From Deltaproteobacteria bacterium (GTDB lineage: Bacteria > Desulfobacterota > Syntrophia > Syntrophales > Smithellaceae), in the NCBI GenBank assembly GCA_009668925.1, contig SBEK01000064.1:1-13747 (forward strand): a stretch of DNA of 13,747 nucleotides, given 5' to 3'. Under the pieces are notes generated by a model. That model had not been told where the DNA came from. It worked only from the letters and a program-made list of their open reading frames with translations, and did no database searches. The position numbers were made by a program, and so were the translations under genes. Positions 13,064-13,747 of this stretch are shown here, one piece after another. Position 1 is the first letter of the stretch; each line of letters opens with the position of its first letter.

Positions 13064-13747
13064 TTGTTGCTAAAAATCATCTGTATTTCTTTTGCCGGCG
13101 GTCTGTTGTGTCTTGATCGTGTGTTCATCCAGGCCATGGTTTCCCGGCCCGTCATTATCGCCCCGGTGGTCGGCGTTATTCTGGGCAATCCCTATACGGG
13201 ATTAATCGTTGGGGCGCTTTTGGAACTGCTCTGGATTGATCGTCTTCCCATCGGTATTTATGTTCCGCCGAATGATTCCATCGCCGCGGCCGGCGCCGCT
13301 TCGCTGGCCATCCTGGCCGGTCAGTCGCTGGGAGGCGTAACGAACGAACTGACGGCTCTGGCGATCCTCGTTGCGGTTCCGTTCGGCATTCTGGCGAAGA
13401 AGATCGACATCAGGATCATTGAATCCAACAATCGCCTATCCGACCAGGCTCTGCTGGCGGCGAAATCCGGCGATTTTCATGCTATAGAAAACAAGATCTA
13501 TCTGGGGCTGGCCAGGGCGTTCTTATCCTATTTTGCCTCGCTTTTTATTTTACAAATCGCCCTTATTCCCTTGCTGATCTGGATGTATCCGAAATTACCG
13601 GCCGAGATTCATACCATGCTGTCTCTCACTTATTTATTTTTGCCGCTGCTGGGCATTGCGGTCGGACTCAACACCATTAAACTGCGCGGTGCGATTCCCG
13701 TTTTCTGTATGATTTTTCTGGTCGTTGCCGCCGCACTGGAATTCTTC
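13064..13747 (+). CDS. PTS EIIC component, mannose/sorbose family, C-terminus cut by window edge
   Basis: This frame is open from 13064 to the right edge: 228 residues, most of a usual EIIC of about 250-270. It is a hydrophobic inner-membrane protein that forms the sugar channel with EIID. Family features include GGLLCLDRVFIQ near the N-terminus, SRPVIIAPVVGVILGNP, GALLELLW (50-57) followed by DRLPIG, and PPNDSIAAAGAASLAILAG. Further hydrophobic segments lie around 150-175, 180-200 and 205-228, with a charged stretch between (KKIDIRIIESNN). No ATG precedes the conserved N-terminus. TTG 13064 is the best start, 10 bases after GAGGA (13049-13053); TTG 13067 is an alternative. It begins 16 bases after EIIB and is the third gene of the operon; EIID would be expected next. 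Confidence 0.85.
   Translation, partial: MLLKIICISFAGGLLCLDRVFIQAMVSRPVIIAPVVGVILGNPYTGLIVGALLELLWIDRLPIGIYVPPNDSIAAAGAASLAILAGQSLGGVTNELTALAILVAVPFGILAKKIDIRIIESNNRLSDQALLAAKSGDFHAIENKIYLGLARAFLSYFASLFILQIALIPLLIWMYPKLPAEIHTMLSLTYLFLPLLGIAVGLNTIKLRGAIPVFCMIFLVVAAALEFF

Overview
The window carries a complete RecBCD double-strand-break repair machine (recC and recB together, recD separate), two envelope genes lying between recB and recD, and the start of a mannose-family phosphotransferase (PTS) operon. The genes read as an ordinary bacterial chromosome of intermediate GC. RecBCD of E. coli type, a VKOR-thioredoxin fusion in place of DsbA/DsbB, a delta-60-repeat lipoprotein and mannose-type PTS genes together suggest a Gram-negative of the former Deltaproteobacteria (Desulfobacterota, perhaps Syntrophales-like). 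That placement is inferred from gene content only. I see no rRNA, tRNA, CRISPR array, insertion sequence, attachment site or phage gene.

Layout: a methyltransferase gene on the minus strand runs off the left edge (1-530). It is divergent from recC (609-3857), which is followed 6 bases later by recB (3864-7451), whose ribosome-binding site lies in the last codons of recC. After 53 bases comes a lipoprotein gene (7505-8821) with seven 57-residue delta-60 repeats, probably a seven-bladed beta-propeller. It converges on a minus-strand VKOR-thioredoxin fusion gene (8876-9910), and a GC-rich hairpin whose T-tract faces the minus strand lies between them. The 140-base gap before recD (10051-11922) holds a perfect consensus sigma-70 promoter facing left, a TTGACA-type promoter facing right into recD, and an imperfect 16-base palindrome between them. 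After a 197-base gap the PTS genes follow: EIIA (12120-12530), EIIB (12535-13047, TTG start) and EIIC (13064 to the right edge, TTG start).

How the genes work together: RecB (3'-5' helicase and nuclease), RecC (scaffold and Chi scanner) and RecD (5'-3' helicase) would form one enzyme although recD has its own promoter. All visible catalytic motifs of RecB and RecD are intact. Several RecC positions matching the E. coli Chi contacts are substituted, so this enzyme probably reads a different Chi sequence. The VKOR-thioredoxin protein would make and recycle periplasmic disulfides. The PTS proteins would form a phosphorelay and permease for a sugar that cannot be named from sequence.

I found no clearly new defence or mobile system. 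The items most worth a second look are the altered Chi-reading residues, the propeller lipoprotein attached to the recCB transcription unit, the CX3C relay pair of the VKOR fusion, and the unusual starts in the PTS operon.
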